From Toxotes chatareus (taxonomy: Eukaryota > Chordata > Actinopteri > Toxotidae), in contig CM028896.1 in NCBI GenBank assembly GCA_016801885.1, positions 17,595,501 through 17,659,500 of the forward strand: 64,000 nt of DNA, in the 5' to 3' direction. This document shows, in pieces, positions 11,897-34,500 of this stretch. Positions within the stretch are counted from its first letter, which is position 1. Each line of letters starts with the position of its first letter. The notes below the pieces were generated by a model, which saw only the letters and a list, made by a program, of their open reading frames with translations, was not told where the DNA came from and did not search any database. The translations under genes and the position numbers were made by a program.

Positions 11897-11935
<39 letters not shown>
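11897..11935. repeat. (GT)n microsatellite
   Basis: Uninterrupted GT dinucleotides, opposite in orientation to the CA run 230 bases away. Confidence 0.95.

Positions 11936-17826
<5,891 letters not shown>

Positions 17827-17893
<67 letters not shown>
17827..17893. repeat. (CA)n microsatellite
   Basis: About 67 bases of CA repeat, followed by a GA run near 17917. A second, shorter CA run lies at 18038-18066. Confidence 0.95.
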
Positions 17894-17894
<1 letters not shown>

Positions 17895-18034
17895 CCTCCT
17901 CCCTCCATAAAATAAAGAGAGAGAGAGCTTAAGACAGACACACCACAAACTCTGGAATGTGGAGTTTACATGGGCAGCTTTATTTGGCCTGAAGAAAATG
18001 TTCCCTCATTGAGCTCAGAAAGCCACATCCCTCA

Positions 18035-18066
<32 letters not shown>

Positions 18067-18068
<2 letters not shown>

Positions 18069-21000
18069 CACACCCACCCACATAAAGAATATAGCCATAA
18101 AAACACCCACACACAAAGCAAATATTCCAAATAACGCTCCATCTGTTATAAGATTTAATATTTCAGTGTTTCCACCAGTTCAGAGCAGAGGATCAGGAGT
18201 CTGCAGGTCTTCAGTCCAGCAGCTTCATCAGTTTCAGGCCTGATGGTGGATATATGGTGGTGTCACAACAGTTCCTGTCCAGTCACAGCAGGGCCGGGCA
18301 GACAGAGGCTGACAGGGGCAGAACTGGGTGGATCGTGCACAGTGTAAAGTGTTTGTAGGACTCAGAGACACTGCAGATTTAAAGGAAGACTGATGAAAAT
18401 CAAAGCAGCAGGGACCAACATGTCCTGACTTTCAGTCGCTGATATGAGTGAAGCTCCAAAAATCCTGGATTCTACATCTGACACGATGTCGTTCACACTT
18501 TCTTCTAGTGTAATAAAACCCGCGTGCAGGGCTGCAGTCTGTTTCTTTCCCAATAATAATCACCAACTGGTCAAATGGATAAAACAGACAGATGTTGTGG
18601 TTCCAGTGAAGTCAGTGGAACAAACGTGACAGTGTTCATATGAGCTCATACCTGAGTGGGCTGCTGTCATTACAGCACAGAGACAGACGTGGACAGCTGA
18701 CATGAGGGTGGACAGAGAGGCAGAGATGAAGGATTCTTCCTGTGTGACTTTACATTTGAATCTGTCTGTAGGAAGCGCACTGGTCTGAAACATGGCTGGA
18801 TCGACCTGTCAGGGGCCTGATGGGACAGAGCCAGGTCAGTGTGGTCTCATCAGACTCAGTCACTGAGAATAATGTGTCCCTGCCTTTAGCCAAAACGGTT
18901 TGTTGTCATTTCAGACCCAGGTTGTGTATTTTTCTGGTTTCAAACTTCCTATAGACAGACCCTCTATCCCAGCACTGCACCCCCCACCCAGTGTGACCAG
19001 TGACCAGACTGGAATAAGCACACTCAGCCCTGAGGTGTGCAGAGACCAGCCTCTTCAACATAAACACTTCCAGCCCACAGTCATGCATTTTATTCCTCCT
19101 TATAAGCCAACAGCCCGGTGCAGGCTGCCCAAACACCAAGTGAAGCAACTCAGTGTTTCAGAATCTACACACCCACTGAAAATACACCCTCCAGTTTCCT
19201 ATAACACACAGTGAGCAAAGCACGGGGGTGTGTTGTGTTTGGCAGCTGTCACGATGTTTTATACCAGTCAGGCCACCACTCAGCTGATACTGGTTAAAAT
19301 GGTTTCATCTCCATCCTTTTATTTAAAACGGCATAAATCAACATTTATGTTTTAAACCTGATTAAATGGCTGTGTGATGTTAAAGGCTCATTGTGATGAA
19401 CCCACAGTGAATTGGCACCAGCTCTGCAGTTCTCCTCAGCTCTGTGGAGCGAATCAGAGTCTTTCAGCTCTTTGTTTTGGTTTTCTATCCCACTGTCATC
19501 TGCCTGATTTCCAGCAGCAGCTGTTTTATATTGAACAAGCTCTGATACACTTCCTGTCCAGATGTGTAGGTAAACATCCCGACCTTTTCCAAAGCTTGTT
19601 TTTGTGTATGAAATGGGCCGAGAGTTGTGATCCAGTAAAGTGGCACAAAGGTGAGATTTATGCTTCATCAGGGGAGTTTTCAGAACGAGCAGTAACCACC
19701 CAGGGCCGTCCCCGACACAGCTGAGGCTCAGCTGGAACTCAGGTAGTTTCACCTGCTCACCTGAGTCCAAGTCAGGTTCAAAGGAACAGAGTGAAACCTG
19801 TGACACTGGGAAGCCCTGAAGTTATGGCAGGAAAGACACAGATCTCAGGAGCTGGTGGAGACCAAAGCAGAGCTAAAAGGAAGATAAATACTGGACCGTC
19901 AAGTTGCCAGAGTCAGATTCCACTTCAATCATCACATTGCTCTATATCTGCTGGATGAATAAACAGGTCACGCATTCACCTTAACAACTGTATAATGTGA
20001 CAATAGTCATGGTTGTGTTATTGGCTTGTTTTGCTGCCCTGAGTGGCCAGAGTCACTCACTGCAGCTTTAAGTACTAAATTCTCACTCTGTTTCGTAACT
20101 GGGGCTGTGGTTTACTGATGTGTACTGGACTGGATGTGTGTGACTGGACCAAGTGGCGATGTCTCTTAACCACAAACCACCAATCAAGCGCCTCCACCCA
20201 CAGCCTGATTTCCACAGGTCAACACCACCATCACCACATTATGCTGCTGGGGCTGGATCAAAGACAGCAGATATAAAGCAGAGGGAACACCACAACATCA
20301 TGTTCCTGCAGCAGAGCACACAGATCGATTCCCGGTGGACTCCCAGCTTTTCCTGGGGCCAAATGTTTACGTGTTCCTGTGTTTACACTCCAGACAGAAC
20401 GCATGTGTACATGAATAAACCACAGACGTAAACTGTAACCGCAGCCAAATCACCATCTGCAGCAACTGAAAAACAAGACAGAAAATAACTGAAGCTGGAG
20501 GGCTGGGGTCTGGAGGTTTGACCTGAGGCCCACTGTGGTGTTTTCCATCAGCACCAGAGGGAAAAGCTGCTGGTTCCTAAAAGATAAATGTGCAGACAAC
20601 AAACCTGATGTATCTAATTCATCTGTGCTTCTTCATCACCATGAACACACACACACACACACACAGAAACCTGAAGTTAGAGTAATGTCTGTATGGAAGG
20701 TTGTGTTGTGTTCTGCACTGCTGTCATGTTCAGTGATTTATCTGGGGTCCTGCTGAGGGGTCCCGACCCCCATGTTGGGACCCCTCACTGTACATAAAGT
20801 AGTTCAGCAGTTCAAAGATGATAATGAATCAGTCAGACTTTGGGAGCAGGACCTGAAGCAGAGTATTTTTACACTGTGACGTTACTGAAGAATCTGAGCG
20901 TTGGTGCAAATGTTCATGCTGTGATTCCAACACTGACTTTTAAATCTGCCTTTTACTTCCAGCAGGTGAACTGATCACAGACAACACTGCCCCCTGCTGG

Positions 21001-21265
21001 GGTAACAAGGTACAACCAGCAGCCAGTGGATGGGTGGTTTTGGGATAAAAAGACAAATAATCTGTCACAACAATATCAGATCAAACATCATTGTCCTTTA
21101 CAGTAATTTGGGATGTTAGATATAAATGAGTTTTCTATATAAATGAACACAACTGAACCCGTACATGAGAAGACTTTTCTCCGTGATTCTTCTTGAATAC
21201 TTCCTCATATCGTAAAGCACAATTATTTGCTGTGTGTTCAGATAAACGTCAAAACAGGCAGAAGT
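18067..21265. other. Gene-free spacer
   Basis: No exon is recognised on either strand. It contains a perfect 10-bp stem hairpin (20755-20786), a short CA run near 20645 and a segment at 19843-19895 (GAGCTGGTGGAGACCAAA...) that recurs near 60337-60385, so it is a dispersed repeat. Confidence 0.45.
20755..20786. repeat. Inverted repeat (hairpin)
   Basis: GAGGGGTCCC at 20755-20764 pairs perfectly with GGGACCCCTC at 20777-20786 across a 12-base loop. Probably part of a small inverted-repeat element. Confidence 0.7.
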
Positions 21266-21278
21266 TTTAAGAAAAACA

Positions 21279-21284
21279 TTTATT
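21279..21284 (-). terminator. Candidate kctd9 polyadenylation signal
   Basis: AATAAA on the minus strand (GTTCAATAAATG) about 1.4 kb after the kctd9 stop. The interval 21285-22697 is AT-rich, has no other gene and reads as a plausible 3' UTR. Confidence 0.5.
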
Positions 21285-22697
21285 GAACATCCTGCTCATG
21301 AAGTAACCACAGCACAGCAGAACAGAAGGAGACAGACAGGTCAGGTGTAGCACCTGTGTGGTTTCACATGTCACACCAGTACACGACACCTGCACCGACT
21401 CTAGCCGGTGAATCACAGACATATAAAACCTTATACATACACCACCGTTCAGCAGGACGTGACATTTTCTCAAATATAGATTTTTCTGTTGGCACAGCAA
21501 TAACTAAGCATCATGTATAAAAACAGCAGTGTAATGAAACAAACTCTCAGCAGGACGTCCAAACACAGAAAACACATCTGGTTCGTTTTACTCTACAATC
21601 TCTTCTGTACTGAACTGTTGCACGAGGCATTTTTACTTTTAATTTTCTTTCATAAAATAATTAAGACAACAAGCAGGACCAAAGTGCTTCAGTAAGCACC
21701 TGTTACTGTCAGAGGTAATATAACGGAGATGGAGCTTGTTCAAACACATATCATCTCACAAATGAATACTGAACATACTGTAGGATGTACAGCCTGTTTC
21801 ATATTGTTATTATCTCTGAGAAAATAAAACACCTCTTTATCTCCTGTAAAAGCTCAAATCTTTTTTTCTGCATGTTGTTTCACTCAACAGCAACTGAACT
21901 GTTCTTTCTGTGTAATTTCAACATCATTTCACCGAATTTTAGTTTTTTAACTTTATTATAAAATGTATGTGTCTACCTCACTTTTTCACTGTAGGTATCT
22001 GAATTACAGGATATTTTTAGGCTGAAGCTGAACAAACATTCAGAGTTGCAGGCACTGGAACAATAAGTCTATTGCTAGAAGTCATTACTTTTTTCCACAG
22101 CTCAGCATGGAAGTGATTAGATTTCATTAAAATGTATTTGAACCAACTTTAAAACTAACAGAAAGAGTTCTGAAGGTTTATGAATATCATAAACCTGAGT
22201 TAAACATCTTTACTTTTACAAACAACCCAACGCTACATTCAAAAGCTCAAAGCTAAACCTACAAAAACATATTGTTGTTTCTGTACAACTGTTCAAACAG
22301 AGGAAGGAATTTAAATAGCATCGTGTTAGAGTGCTGAACAACATGTTTGACAGATGCAAAAAACGTGTAGAAAATCTAAGCTGTCGACACGTGTTGCAGT
22401 TTGGTTCAGAGCAAAATTCAAGGTTTGGCATTTACTGGTCATCAGTGTCAATACTACTGACAAATGTGTGTTTCATGACCCACAAAACAAACAAACATTT
22501 ACAAACACATATGTTCACTAATGTATCTTCAGACCAACAACCAAATCCAACCCAGCGTTCATTTTGTGAACACAATCATTTCTCTCTGTCTTTTTTACTT
22601 ATGGACCATGAAACATGCATCAGCCACTGGCAGTGAGACTAATTTCTCTGGGAAAGTAGGTTGTGCTTTAAAGCACAGTGTGGAAGACTGAGATGTT

Positions 22698-25874
<3,177 letters not shown>

Positions 25875-25979
25875 GGCCAAAAAAGCTCAGTTAGACTGTC
25901 AGAAGGCGCGGGTTTCATCCAAAATACATGTTTTCAGCCAACAGGCACTTCCTTTCCCCTCTCTCTTTCCTGACTCCGC

Positions 25980-26065
25980 TCAAACGCCCAGTGAAACCGA
26001 ATTAGCCAATCAGCTACTTAGATTAAAAGCAACAGCCAGTCAGTAAACCGAGTGGGCGGGACCTC
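25980..26065 (-). promoter_or_regulatory. kctd9 proximal promoter elements
   Basis: A CCAAT box at 26006-26010 and GGGCGGG GC box at 26054-26060 lie 130-190 bases upstream of the kctd9 start codon. The spacing is typical of a TATA-less housekeeping promoter. Confidence 0.5.
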
Positions 26066-27532
26066 CACTTAATCGTTTTTTTCCTCCAGTCTCTTCAGTG
26101 TACACTTCAACAACTTTACACTAAATATAAGATGTTATATATCATATATTAGATTATATAATATCACCTGAACAATGCACATTCCTCCAGGGTCTATTAG
26201 TCCATTTCTCCCAGTAAATAAATATGTACAAACACACAGAAAAACAATGACACAAGACCTAAAGATTCCCTTCACACTTGTTTTAAGACAGAAAATATTT
26301 AGCTAAGATCAGAATAAAGTTAGTTTGATTTTTTATTTTTGTAAAATGACATCGAACGCCTCTGCCTCACTGAAACAAAATCCAGAAGAAAAGCTTAAAT
26401 AGAAATGTTTTTAATTGAAAGCTTGATGACTAAATTTAAAATTTGTAATGAAGCTGACACACTTTAGGAACTTGTGTTAAAGAAATTTACATCTTTGTTT
26501 CACAAAGAGCTTTATTAAACAAATTATTCACCAAGACATAAAAGAAGAGCTCCTTTTAACATACACTGATATTGATCCAGAGCATGTTCATTTGGCAGAA
26601 GCAGAGGACACAAAATCAAAGAAAATCAATACTTTCTCAACTTAATCTGGCCCACGAGCTCCTTTTTGTTTTTCACACTAATAATCAGAAATCAATTCAA
26701 GCATTTTTAAATTCAGACAGAGCTCCAAATCAATGACAAATTTACATCTATAATAAAATAAAACCTTTACTCAACATATTCCAAACAAATATTAATATAT
26801 CAGTGTTCTAAATCTCCTGTGACCCCCGTCTGAATATCAAACGACCACACGTGGGGTCTGAAACCCGAGTTTGAGCAACTTTAGATGTGCTACAAGACGA
26901 AGTGCAAGTGAAAACATTCGACCGAAAACCACACCCTCCTTACTCTGTGCAAAAAAACTATGAAATGCTTCGACTGAGACTCAGTTCTACAGGCTGCGTC
27001 TCTGCAGCACCCTGTACTTCAGTCTGAAAGCAGCAGTGGTTCAGCAGGTCTGGCTCAAACAGCAGCATTCAGTTCATTTAGAGCCAAATCAGGGATTCAG
27101 ACATGTTTAAAAAGTAACTGGAAGGAAAACAGTGAGGGAGCAGTTATGATGATTATGATTACATTACTTTATTGGTCTCCACGTTAAAAGATAAGGCAAC
27201 ATATGTTTTATCACACCTTTTATAAACATCTTGAGACTGAGACGAACAGAAGGGATCTTGAATATGGGTCGTTTTACAGTCTAGGACTGGGACACTGGGA
27301 CACTCAGAAGTGTGTGTCACAAAGACTGTGAAGACTGAAATTACAAAGTAAAAGGTTCGTTGGGCTGGAAATTCTTAAATGATAGTGTTGTGGTTATTTC
27401 CACGTAGCTCCTTTTTCTCCTCATCTACAATAGCACTCACCCGAGTTTTGCTTTCTGTTTCATGTTAAAATATATTTGGTTGTGCACCATTGTCTCTGAC
27501 TCTGTTTCCTTCCTCGCCCTGAATGAGTCAAA
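26066..27532. other. AT-rich interval and 3' UTR of the MARCH5-type gene
   Basis: There is no coding signal. Minus-strand AATAAA motifs at 27168-27173 and about 26509-26514 are alternative 3' ends for the gene that stops at 27533. The rest is the spacer upstream of kctd9. Confidence 0.45.
27168..27173 (-). terminator. Candidate polyadenylation signal of the MARCH5-type gene
   Basis: AATAAA on the minus strand about 360 bases after the stop codon, in non-coding sequence. Confidence 0.45.
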
Positions 27533-29605
27533 CTACTCATTTCCACTATCCTCTGTGTCCTCCTCTCCACCTTCGTTTTGTCCGTCTCCATTTCTGTCTG
27601 GGTAGTTGAGGATCTGTCTGTTGGCCTGCATGATGTACTGCTGCTGTTTGAAATACACCTTCAGGACTCCCTTGATCAGCACAAATGCAATTCCACCCTG
27701 CGGGCAAGGAGGAGGACAGAATGGTGTCAGCGATAATTCATTAAAAACACAGGTGACCGAATGACATGCTCATGAAATTGAGTAACCTGGATTTAATGAA
27801 CTGTAGTAGAAACTTCCCATATAGTATGAATCAGCTGTGGACAACAGGTACTGTACAAATCCACCATATTCATCTAAAGATGCCAATGTTCCTGTTGTAG
27901 CCACATTAAATGTTTCACAAATACATCAAAAGATTATTTTATCATCAACCTTGTGATTTTATTTTTTCTCAATAAACTGTTTAGTCTATGAAACGTCCAG
28001 CCAGTATAAAAAAATCCCAAACTACACAGTGTTGTCTTCAGATGTTTCTCTCTGTCCAAACAACAGTTCAAAATCCAAAGAAATTCAAGTTCACAATGCT
28101 TTCACAGGACAAACTGGGAATAGCGAATGTTTGGTCATTCTGAAAATAGTTGGTGAGTGACTTTGCACAAATACCAACAGTCAAGAGCACGGACACCACC
28201 ACGTAAACAGAGCCCTGCAGGCTTTTGCTGACTTTCTGTTAAAGTGCATAAGGTGTATTCACCAGTATTGTGCGCTGTAGATTAGAGGACACCTGTCGAA
28301 AAAGCAGCCTTCCCACCACACTGGCAAGGGAGGGAAAGATGAGAGCTCCACACAGAGTCCTGGACACAGAGAGGTGGTCTCCTGCACTGGGCCCATCAAC
28401 AGGGAGACGGGGCAGATAAAGACTGTTGCCTGAGGTAAAACAGAAAATCTGTTTATGACTCAATTTTTATTATATTTCATAAAATAGTAGATGCATTTGT
28501 GAACACTCCCAAATAATCATGGACTTTTTTTACAGGTCATGAAACATGTTTTTTTCACCAATAATGAGATCAGTTTCTCTTCATACTCATTCCCCACATT
28601 CATTTTGTCATCATTAAAAGGCACATTGAAGTGTACATTATGCCATACAGTATGTATGTGTGTGTTTATATACCTGGTGGGAGTTTGCGTTTATAAGAGT
28701 ATCTCTGCCACAGCCTCACTATATAATCCTCCCAGCGGATCATCTTTCCCAGCACCAACACCACAGGGATGGTGGGTAGACCCATCAACAGGAACAGCGG
28801 GTCTGCTCGCTCCATCACATACAGCCCCTTCTTATGACCCACAACCTGCACATGAAAATATTTAGGGGTGAAGGTCCTACAGACTGTGATGCTCTCTGGT
28901 TTTATGCTCTTTCTGTGAGGTGTGTTAGTTCAGCAGACCTGCATGACAGTCACAGCTCCGTACGTGACGGCCGACCAGTACACCGTTCCGACCACCACCC
29001 CGACAGCAGCGAAGGGACTGGCCCGTGACAGAGCTCTATCTACCTGCTGCAGGAAAAACACTAATGGGCCTGAGGAGACACAAGAAATCACACAGTCACT
29101 TAAAGAATCAGTCTGGTCTTACTCTACATTTGTCTTTAGGAGCCAGAGAGCTCCACTGTTGTCCAAAAAACTCCTGTTTGTAATGCAGGGTTGCTGTCTA
29201 AAATTTTAAGTCTCAAACCTGAGCTGAGAGAACTCATGACATATGGACAACATCATATTTTCTCAGGTCTGACAAAACTCTTCCAGAACCAAACAAGACA
29301 TTAAATAACTGTTTATCCTAGTGAAAGTGAAAGTCACAGGTTAAATCAGCAGGAGTTCCCCTTTAATCTCCTCGATGTTGAGTTGTAAAGTTTCACTCAC
29401 CCATCTTGGGGAAGATAACGTGGTATTCAGTGCCACACTGTGGACAGCTGACTGCTCCTCCACCATTTCCTTTCTGCTTTTCGTCCAGCCAGCGCTGCAG
29501 ACAGGACTGGTGGATCCATTTGGTGCAGCCTTTACACCTGCAGGGACTCACCCACTCTGCACTGTGGTCATCTTTCTCAGTGGCAAAACACACCCAACAG
29601 TGTCT

Positions 29606-29645
<40 letters not shown>

Positions 29646-29810
29646 CACGCATAGGATACACATGCTTGCGATACACACTCCTGTAGAGTGTAAAGTGTGA
29701 AATCTACTACAATAAAAGTCAAAGCAGAGTGAAGTGGTGCATAAGCCTGATATGACATGCAGTAAGGGCATGAGGTCGTACTTCTCAGGCTGCTCCTCAA
29801 CAAGGGCCAT
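27533..29810 (-). CDS. marchf5l: MARCH5-type mitochondrial RING-CH E3 ubiquitin ligase
   Basis: E3 ligase of the mitochondrial outer membrane in the MARCH5 (MITOL) family, which in mammals regulates fission and innate signalling. Six minus-strand exons: 29782-29810 (ATG), 29401-29603, 28939-29069, 28674-28845, 28263-28429 and 27533-27697. They total 867 bases, 288 residues; human MARCH5 has 278. An N-terminal RING-CH domain shows HCWVCF, PCRCKG, WIHQSCLQRW and CPQCG with all metal ligands visible. Several hydrophobic segments follow (SPFAAVGVVVGTVYW, ADPLFLLMGLPTIPV, LCGALIFPSLAS), then a conserved tail (KVYFKQQQY, QILNYP) extended by an acidic end. Divergence from canonical MARCH5, including the MALVEEQPEK start, suggests the fish paralogue marchf5l; that assignment is inference. 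A 5' UTR exon probably spans about 30456-30570, spliced to an acceptor near 29858. Confidence 0.9.
29608..29642. repeat. (CA)n microsatellite at a splice acceptor
   Basis: CA repeat within the intron directly upstream, in transcript sense, of the RING-CH exon. On the coding strand it is a (TG)n preceding the acceptor at 29604. Confidence 0.9.
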
Positions 29811-29928
29811 GACTCTGCTCTCTCAGGTGTTCTCATGAACCCATCGGCAGCGAGGACCTGTGAAATGAACATTTGCACATGCACACAAATACATTCACTT
29901 CTCAATGACTGGCTCTGAGGGACAGTTA

Positions 29929-30151
29929 CAGTGGTGTAATGTAACCAAGTACATTTACTCAAGTACTGTACTTATAGAATAGTGTGTAAGATTTTTTTTG
30001 GGGGGGGGGTATTAGCAGAAATGTAATATAATATTAAAGACAGTATTTCTGTCTGAAATGAAGGACAATCAAATTGAATCACTCAAGACTCAAAAGTGTA
30101 CTTAAATACAGTACTGGAGTAATATGTACTTAAGTTACTTTCCAACACTGC
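29929..30151. mobile_element. hAT-like MITE
   Basis: About 223 bases with terminal inverted repeats: the left end CAGTGGTGTAATGTAAC pairs with the right end read in reverse, CAGTGTTGGAAAGTAAC. Both inner arms carry AAGTACATTTACTC/CAGTACTGTA-like words. A 27-base piece of the left arm recurs identically at 61663-61689. This is a non-autonomous element very common in teleosts. Clear target-site duplication was not seen. Confidence 0.65.
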
Positions 30152-30455
30152 TTGGTATAAACTGAAAGTATTCTTGTGAATTAAGTTAGCTACGGTTCCA
30201 ATTTGAAAAATTAACACGGCCTAACTGACGTTTAGTTGTTTTGTCACTTTAAACTAAAATCACCTGCTTCGGCCACAACAACAAAGCTCTCGTGCTAACG
30301 GGAAATAGCTCGTTAACTTTAGCTAAAGAGTTCCTACTTTTACATCAAGCTAGTTAGTAAACGGCAACTGCGCTGTTAACCAATAATTTAGCCCACCCGA
30401 TAAGCAGTCTGACTACAAAACAGTTGTATGGCACTAATGTGAAAGCAACACCTAC

Positions 30456-30640
30456 CTGGAAAAATCACTCTATGTCCCGACTTGATTGTAATGATTTTAA
30501 TGTTAAATCTGAACTGAAATGCTGTGCTAACACGGCTACGTTGACTTTCTCTGGCCAAGCCTCGCCTCGGTGAGGATTTCAGCAGCAGCTTTCTGATTGG
30601 CCGGGGACCATGACGTCAGATGATACAGTCACGGTGTATG
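30456..30640 (-). promoter_or_regulatory. Promoter and 5' UTR exon of the MARCH5-type gene
   Basis: An exon-like stretch ends in a GTAGGTG donor at 30455. Upstream lie an inverted CCAAT box (GATTGG, 30595-30600) and a perfect cAMP-response palindrome TGACGTCA at 30611-30618. Head-to-head with actr1b, whose start codon is about 1 kb to the right. Confidence 0.5.
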
Positions 30641-31380
30641 GGAAACGTGGAAATCTGAGGTGTGATTGTGTAAATATGATCCATAATTAGATTAATAGGC
30701 CAAGTTATTCTAGTGGCTATCACTGTAATTAGACACACAACCATCAATAACAATAACTTCACAGCCGCGCAAAGATAAGTATACAAAACATATACACATG
30801 ACTACTATGCAGAAGCATAAAAGTCATGTAAAACATTAAGCACATTCTTACTGTTGTTAGTGTACCACTGCCCGCTGTGCCGTTCTTGATGATTGATGAA
30901 TCATTTGTTAACGCTTCTTCTTCCCCAATATTAACCAAAAAAAAAAAAAAAAAGGAGAGGGAGAGAGACTATTTGGGTTTTAAAACGAAGCTTCTGTACA
31001 GGGCTGCAAGGTGACACCTGCAGACTTGATGAGACTGATGATCAAAACTCTGTTAAAATTTCAATCTGTCGACTTCTTGATTTAAACTCTCTGTTAATAA
31101 TAGCTTTCTATTAAATGCTTTCTATTTAATTACTTAAGATTAATATCTGCAGACTCGGTGACTTAAACTCTTCATCTTTATCATACTCCAAGAAACTGGA
31201 TGTGCATTTGTTCGGATATTGATCTGATGTTTTACAGATTAATCGAAAAATACAGATGATAATCAATAATGAAATCAATCGTTAGCTGCAGCCGGTTACA
31301 GCCCTGTGTCCTCAGGTTTGTCAAAGGTTCTGCTCCTTCTCGCTGACAGCAAATCAAGTACGCATGCCTGTTCTACTGAA
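30641..31380. other. Spacer between two divergent promoters
   Basis: AT-rich sequence with an A17 tract near 30937 and a dispersed repeat fragment at about 31210-31300 (GATTAATCGAAAAATACAG...ATCGTTAGCTGCAGCC style). No gene seen. Confidence 0.45.
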
Positions 31381-31383
31381 CGC

Positions 31384-31560
31384 TGTGATTGGTTATTATT
31401 CCTGTCAGTTAAGATAACCGTCTCCGTGATTGGTTGGGAATGTAGGAGGCGGGCCGGCCCTCAGCGGCAGCAGCACACAGAGAGGAGCGGCGGAGTGCGG
31501 AGTGACGGGGCGATATTTTTTACATGATTAAAACACTAAACGGGGACGAATACACGCACG
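31384..31560 (+). promoter_or_regulatory. actr1b promoter
   Basis: Two inverted CCAAT boxes (GATTGG at 31387-31392 and 31428-31433) sit 41 bases apart. A CpG-rich stretch with GGCGGGCCGGCC-like sequence precedes the 5' UTR. The start codon is at 31597. Confidence 0.55.
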
Positions 31561-31596
31561 GATCCATAGAAACATATCTTAAATACCCAGTCCGTC

Positions 31597-34500
31597 ATGG
31601 AGTCCTATGACATTTTAGCTAACCAGCCGGTTGTGATTGATAATGTAAGTATGATGTCATTCATCCACACCCAAACCGAGGCCGCTGGCGGGGACCGTTG
31701 GCTAGCTGTTAGCTGTGTTAACTATTGTTTTATAGCTAAAACATCGGTGACGGATCCCGGCCGCTCTCATTAAACCTGCCGTAGTTACTAGCAGTGCTTT
31801 ATAGGGTCCCACCCAAAGTGCTATGAGCTCCAACTGCAAGTAATTGTAAGGACGTCTCTCGACGTGTCCAGCCCCAAGCAGGCGGTAGCTAAACTCTCTA
31901 GCTAATCTCCGGTTTGTTTGATCCTGAGTGTTAGCTGTCCGCGGAGCCGCAGCTGGATCATCACATATCTGGACTGTGTTCATGCTGAATACAGCATAGC
32001 ATGGATATAGCATAGCGTTCTGAGCTGTCAGCAAGGGTGTGAGCGTCCTCCTGAGCCATTAGCTCTACAGGATACAGATTGTCTACGTCTGTGTGTGTAG
32101 CTAACACAAACAGTGGCTATGCGCTGAGCACCGGTACGTTAACAGGGACCTGCAGAACGTGAGAGGTCTTAAGAAGCATTAACTTCAGTCCCGTCAACAG
32201 GTTTTTAAATAATTTACAAAGGTCTTGAGTATTTTTCTTGCTTGCCGATAATAAGAATAGCTCTTTTCATGTTACATGTACCGTGGATTTTTCTGCAGGA
32301 GTCTGTTTACTCCTTTTGTTGTGGTGTTAAAGGCCCCATTAGACCTGCAGCTAACAATAATACTACTGCTAGATACAAGATACTGGACACTGGAACATCA
32401 TCCGCTGAGAATGGGCAAGTCACATTTTAGCTAAATCATGGTTTCTTTTAGATTTATTAATTTTAAATTTGCTAGTATATCCATCAGGTTTCTGCTGCTT
32501 AATTAGATAACGTTACCAAGAATTATTGTTATAAACTCCAGATCCTACTGACAGAAATTACAGTAAAACATATATTTAATTGCATTCACTATTAAAAAGG
32601 TCTCAAAAAGTCTGAAATTATATTTGGTGAATCTTACAGAAATCTTGGTCAACCACATGGATGTTAGCTCTGCAGTCAAACCATAATGAAACGGGGAAAA
32701 TTGTTCACATCAGCCTCTGACTTGTTATTCTGAGATACAGTGAATTTCTGACAGCGATAATATCTGCCACCTGGAGAACAGAACCACAAACATGTCAACA
32801 AAGTGTTGGCAGAATAGCTGCAAATTCACCACCTGAATAAAATCCAGTATCACCATTGCAATCCAGTCAGCTAATTTCAGGAGAGTTATGCACTGTTTGT
32901 TTGTCTGGCTTTATGTGAACGGTTTCAAATACTTGGCACAACAAAGTTAATTTAGCTAATTTAGATGTTTATCTTCTGTGACTACAAGGCTAACCACCTG
33001 GGATTAATGAGCCCCTAAGTCAGAATTGGTTTTCCTGTTCTTCCTATTCTCCCAACACTGTGTGAATACAGCATTAGCGCAGCTCTCTAACGTTAGGCCT
33101 TAGGTTAGGTAGTGGCTGGACATCGCAGAGGTAACTGGCTGAAGTTATGGTGTGAGGAAACAAACTGATGCATCTGAAACAGGCTTGTCAGTGCACTGAC
33201 TGTTAAACTTTTATGCCAGCCTCACTAGACAAAGTAGCTCTTGAAACAGGAGGGATGTAGGACAGAGTGTTTGTGCTAGCTGCTAGGCGGTGCCTGAGCA
33301 CGAGTGTGTGACTGCCGGTGGCCTCTGGCAGTGTCTTATGACCTCCGTCTTTCTCAGACACACTGCACAGAGATTAAAGTACTGCAGCTCTTAGTTCAAT
33401 CATAACCCTGTGATGTGGGGCTCAAATGTCATCTCTCTTTTCTTTAGGGTTCGGGGGTTATCAAGGCTGGTTTTGCAGGTGACCAGATCCCCAAATACTG
33501 CTTCCCGAACTAGTAAGTGTTTCTTGACCTCTTCCCACAACACTCACAGTACAAAGTCGTACATAATGTAAAGCTACAGCAGTCATTTGCTGCTGAGAAA
33601 GAACACAACAGTGCAAAAAAGGACACACACTGTCGCAGAGTAATAGTGACAGTGACAGCGTTTCTGAAGACACATCCAATGTGTTTTAAGATAAGAAACT
33701 AAAACATTTTTAAATGAACCAAAGTAAGAACAAATATGAACCGGTAACTTATTCCAGTCTGAACTAATTAATCAATTATCAGAGTAAATGTCTGTTAATG
33801 CTCTTCAGTCGACTACTTGGTCATTGAACTTACTTTTCCAACTCTAATGTAGTCTCAGATATTTTGTGTTTTTAGTCAGTGCTGCATGTTTGTCTGTTAT
33901 GTGTGATACTTTATATTGTCTGACTCTCTGCTTCTGTGTGTGTGTGACAGTGTGGGGCGTCCCAAGCATGTTCGCGTGATGGCGGGAGCCCTGGAGGGAG
34001 ACCTCTTCATTGGACCCAAGGCAGAGGTAGCACATGTGTTTGTGTACATGTAAAGACATTTGAATCATCAAACACTGAATCAAACACTGTCAGTGACATC
34101 AGTAGGAGAGATGTAGAACATTTAAAACTCTCCTGCATTAGACTGTGAAATATTCATGGCAAACCTTATAAGATGTGTTTCATGAGGAGGTAAATGCATG
34201 TGACTTGTTTGTTAGACCTCAGGGATAAACACAGTGAGTTTTGGTGTGTAAAAGTTACCGTTCAGTTCAGTGATGTGTCCGCGGTGCACCAGCCGTGCAA
34301 GCTGCTCAGATGACAGCAAGATCTGGGCCACTTTGTTGTTAGTGACCTGGACCTTCCTACGTCGTTTCTGATTGTACCAGTGTAAACAAAAATCTTGTCA
34401 GCTGAGTCATTACAGATCTGCCCTCCATATCTGCTGCTTGCCTGAATGTGCAGCTCTGCATTATTGTAAATCTGCTTGAAACTATGCTGCAACTAACAGT

